From assembly GCF_900091625.1 (NCBI RefSeq), contig NZ_FMIC01000002.1, positions 5,580,001 through 5,644,000 on the forward strand: DNA of 64,000 nucleotides, written 5' to 3'. The position numbers and the translations under genes were made by a program. Below are positions 62,113 to 64,000 of this stretch, in pieces. The DNA comes from Micromonospora peucetia. Its GTDB lineage: Bacteria > Actinomycetota > Actinomycetes > Mycobacteriales > Micromonosporaceae. The stretch's first letter is position 1. The number at the start of each line of letters is the position of its first letter. Below the pieces are notes generated by a model. The model had not been told where the DNA came from and did no database searches. It was given only the letters and a program-made list of their open reading frames with translations.

Positions 62113-64000
<1,888 letters not shown>

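Overview
The window is very GC-rich DNA (about 70 percent or more by eye) from a high-GC actinobacterium. It carries a complete Pup-proteasome locus, PafBC, RbpA, a HelY helicase and a SapB-type class III lanthipeptide cluster. Together with a coenzyme B12-dependent lysine aminomutase operon this points to a filamentous actinomycete, most likely of the Micromonosporaceae. The family is an inference from gene content, not a database result. No tRNA, rRNA or CRISPR array was seen.

Layout. 1-3.0 kb: a TetR regulator with a flavin monooxygenase (cut by the window edge) and a divergent MFS exporter, with two related palindromic operators. 3.1-10.4 kb: an accessory stretch with a Cys-headed coiled-coil protein, a RIO-type kinase, a glycosylase remnant and a flavin/FMN oxidoreductase. 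It also holds a peptide-transporter (POT) gene split into two remnants by a decayed Tn3-family element, a MerR/imine-reductase pair and an integrase fragment. 10.6-14.1 kb: a conserved core block with rbpA, fxsA, a polyprenol-phosphate mannosyltransferase and lnt. 14.7-23.1 kb: a lysine degradation locus (kdd, amidohydrolase, kamD, kamE, kal, glmL, with divergent kamA). 23.2-35.1 kb: mixed housekeeping genes (csbD, phosphatase, Lrp, acyl-CoA dehydrogenase, M24 peptidase, 5'-3' exonuclease, MHYT protein, helY, HAD hydrolase, TetR) and, to 36.1 kb, a diacylglycerol kinase. 36.3-45.6 kb: the SapB-like lanthipeptide cluster (synthetase, two identical precursors, two ABC half-transporters, two LuxR-type regulators) and a proline-rich exported protein. 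45.8-49.7 kb: tatC, tatA, pafC and pafB. 49.8-52.9 kb: a cation exporter, a DUF3866 protein, an AhpD-like protein and a small membrane protein. 53.0-61.3 kb: the Pup-proteasome genes pafA, prcA, prcB, endonuclease VII-like, pup, dop and arc/mpa, with a divergent ferredoxin. 61.4-64 kb: an unknown conserved gene, trmI and a truncated site-2-protease-like gene.

How the parts work together. Dop deamidates the C-terminal Gln of Pup, PafA ligates Pup to target lysines, ARC unfolds tagged proteins and PrcA/PrcB degrade them. PafB and PafC are WYL activators of the DNA-damage response. In the lysine locus, KamA would make beta-lysine, KamDE would move the second amino group, Kdd would oxidise 3,5-diaminohexanoate and Kal would remove ammonia from 3-aminobutyryl-CoA. 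GlmL is a likely chaperone-type partner of the B12 enzyme. The cleavage enzyme Kce is not in the window, and an amidohydrolase sits in the operon instead. In the lanthipeptide locus the two precursors are modified by the RamC-like synthetase and exported by the ABC pair, presumably to give a morphogenetic surfactant peptide.

The backbone order (rbpA/ppm1; M24 peptidase/5'-3' exonuclease/helY/tatC/tatA/pafC/pafB/pafA; prcA/prcB/pup/dop/mpa; trmI) resembles that of Mycobacterium tuberculosis as I remember it. Three blocks appear to be additions to it: the Tn3/POT region, the lysine locus and the lanthipeptide cluster.
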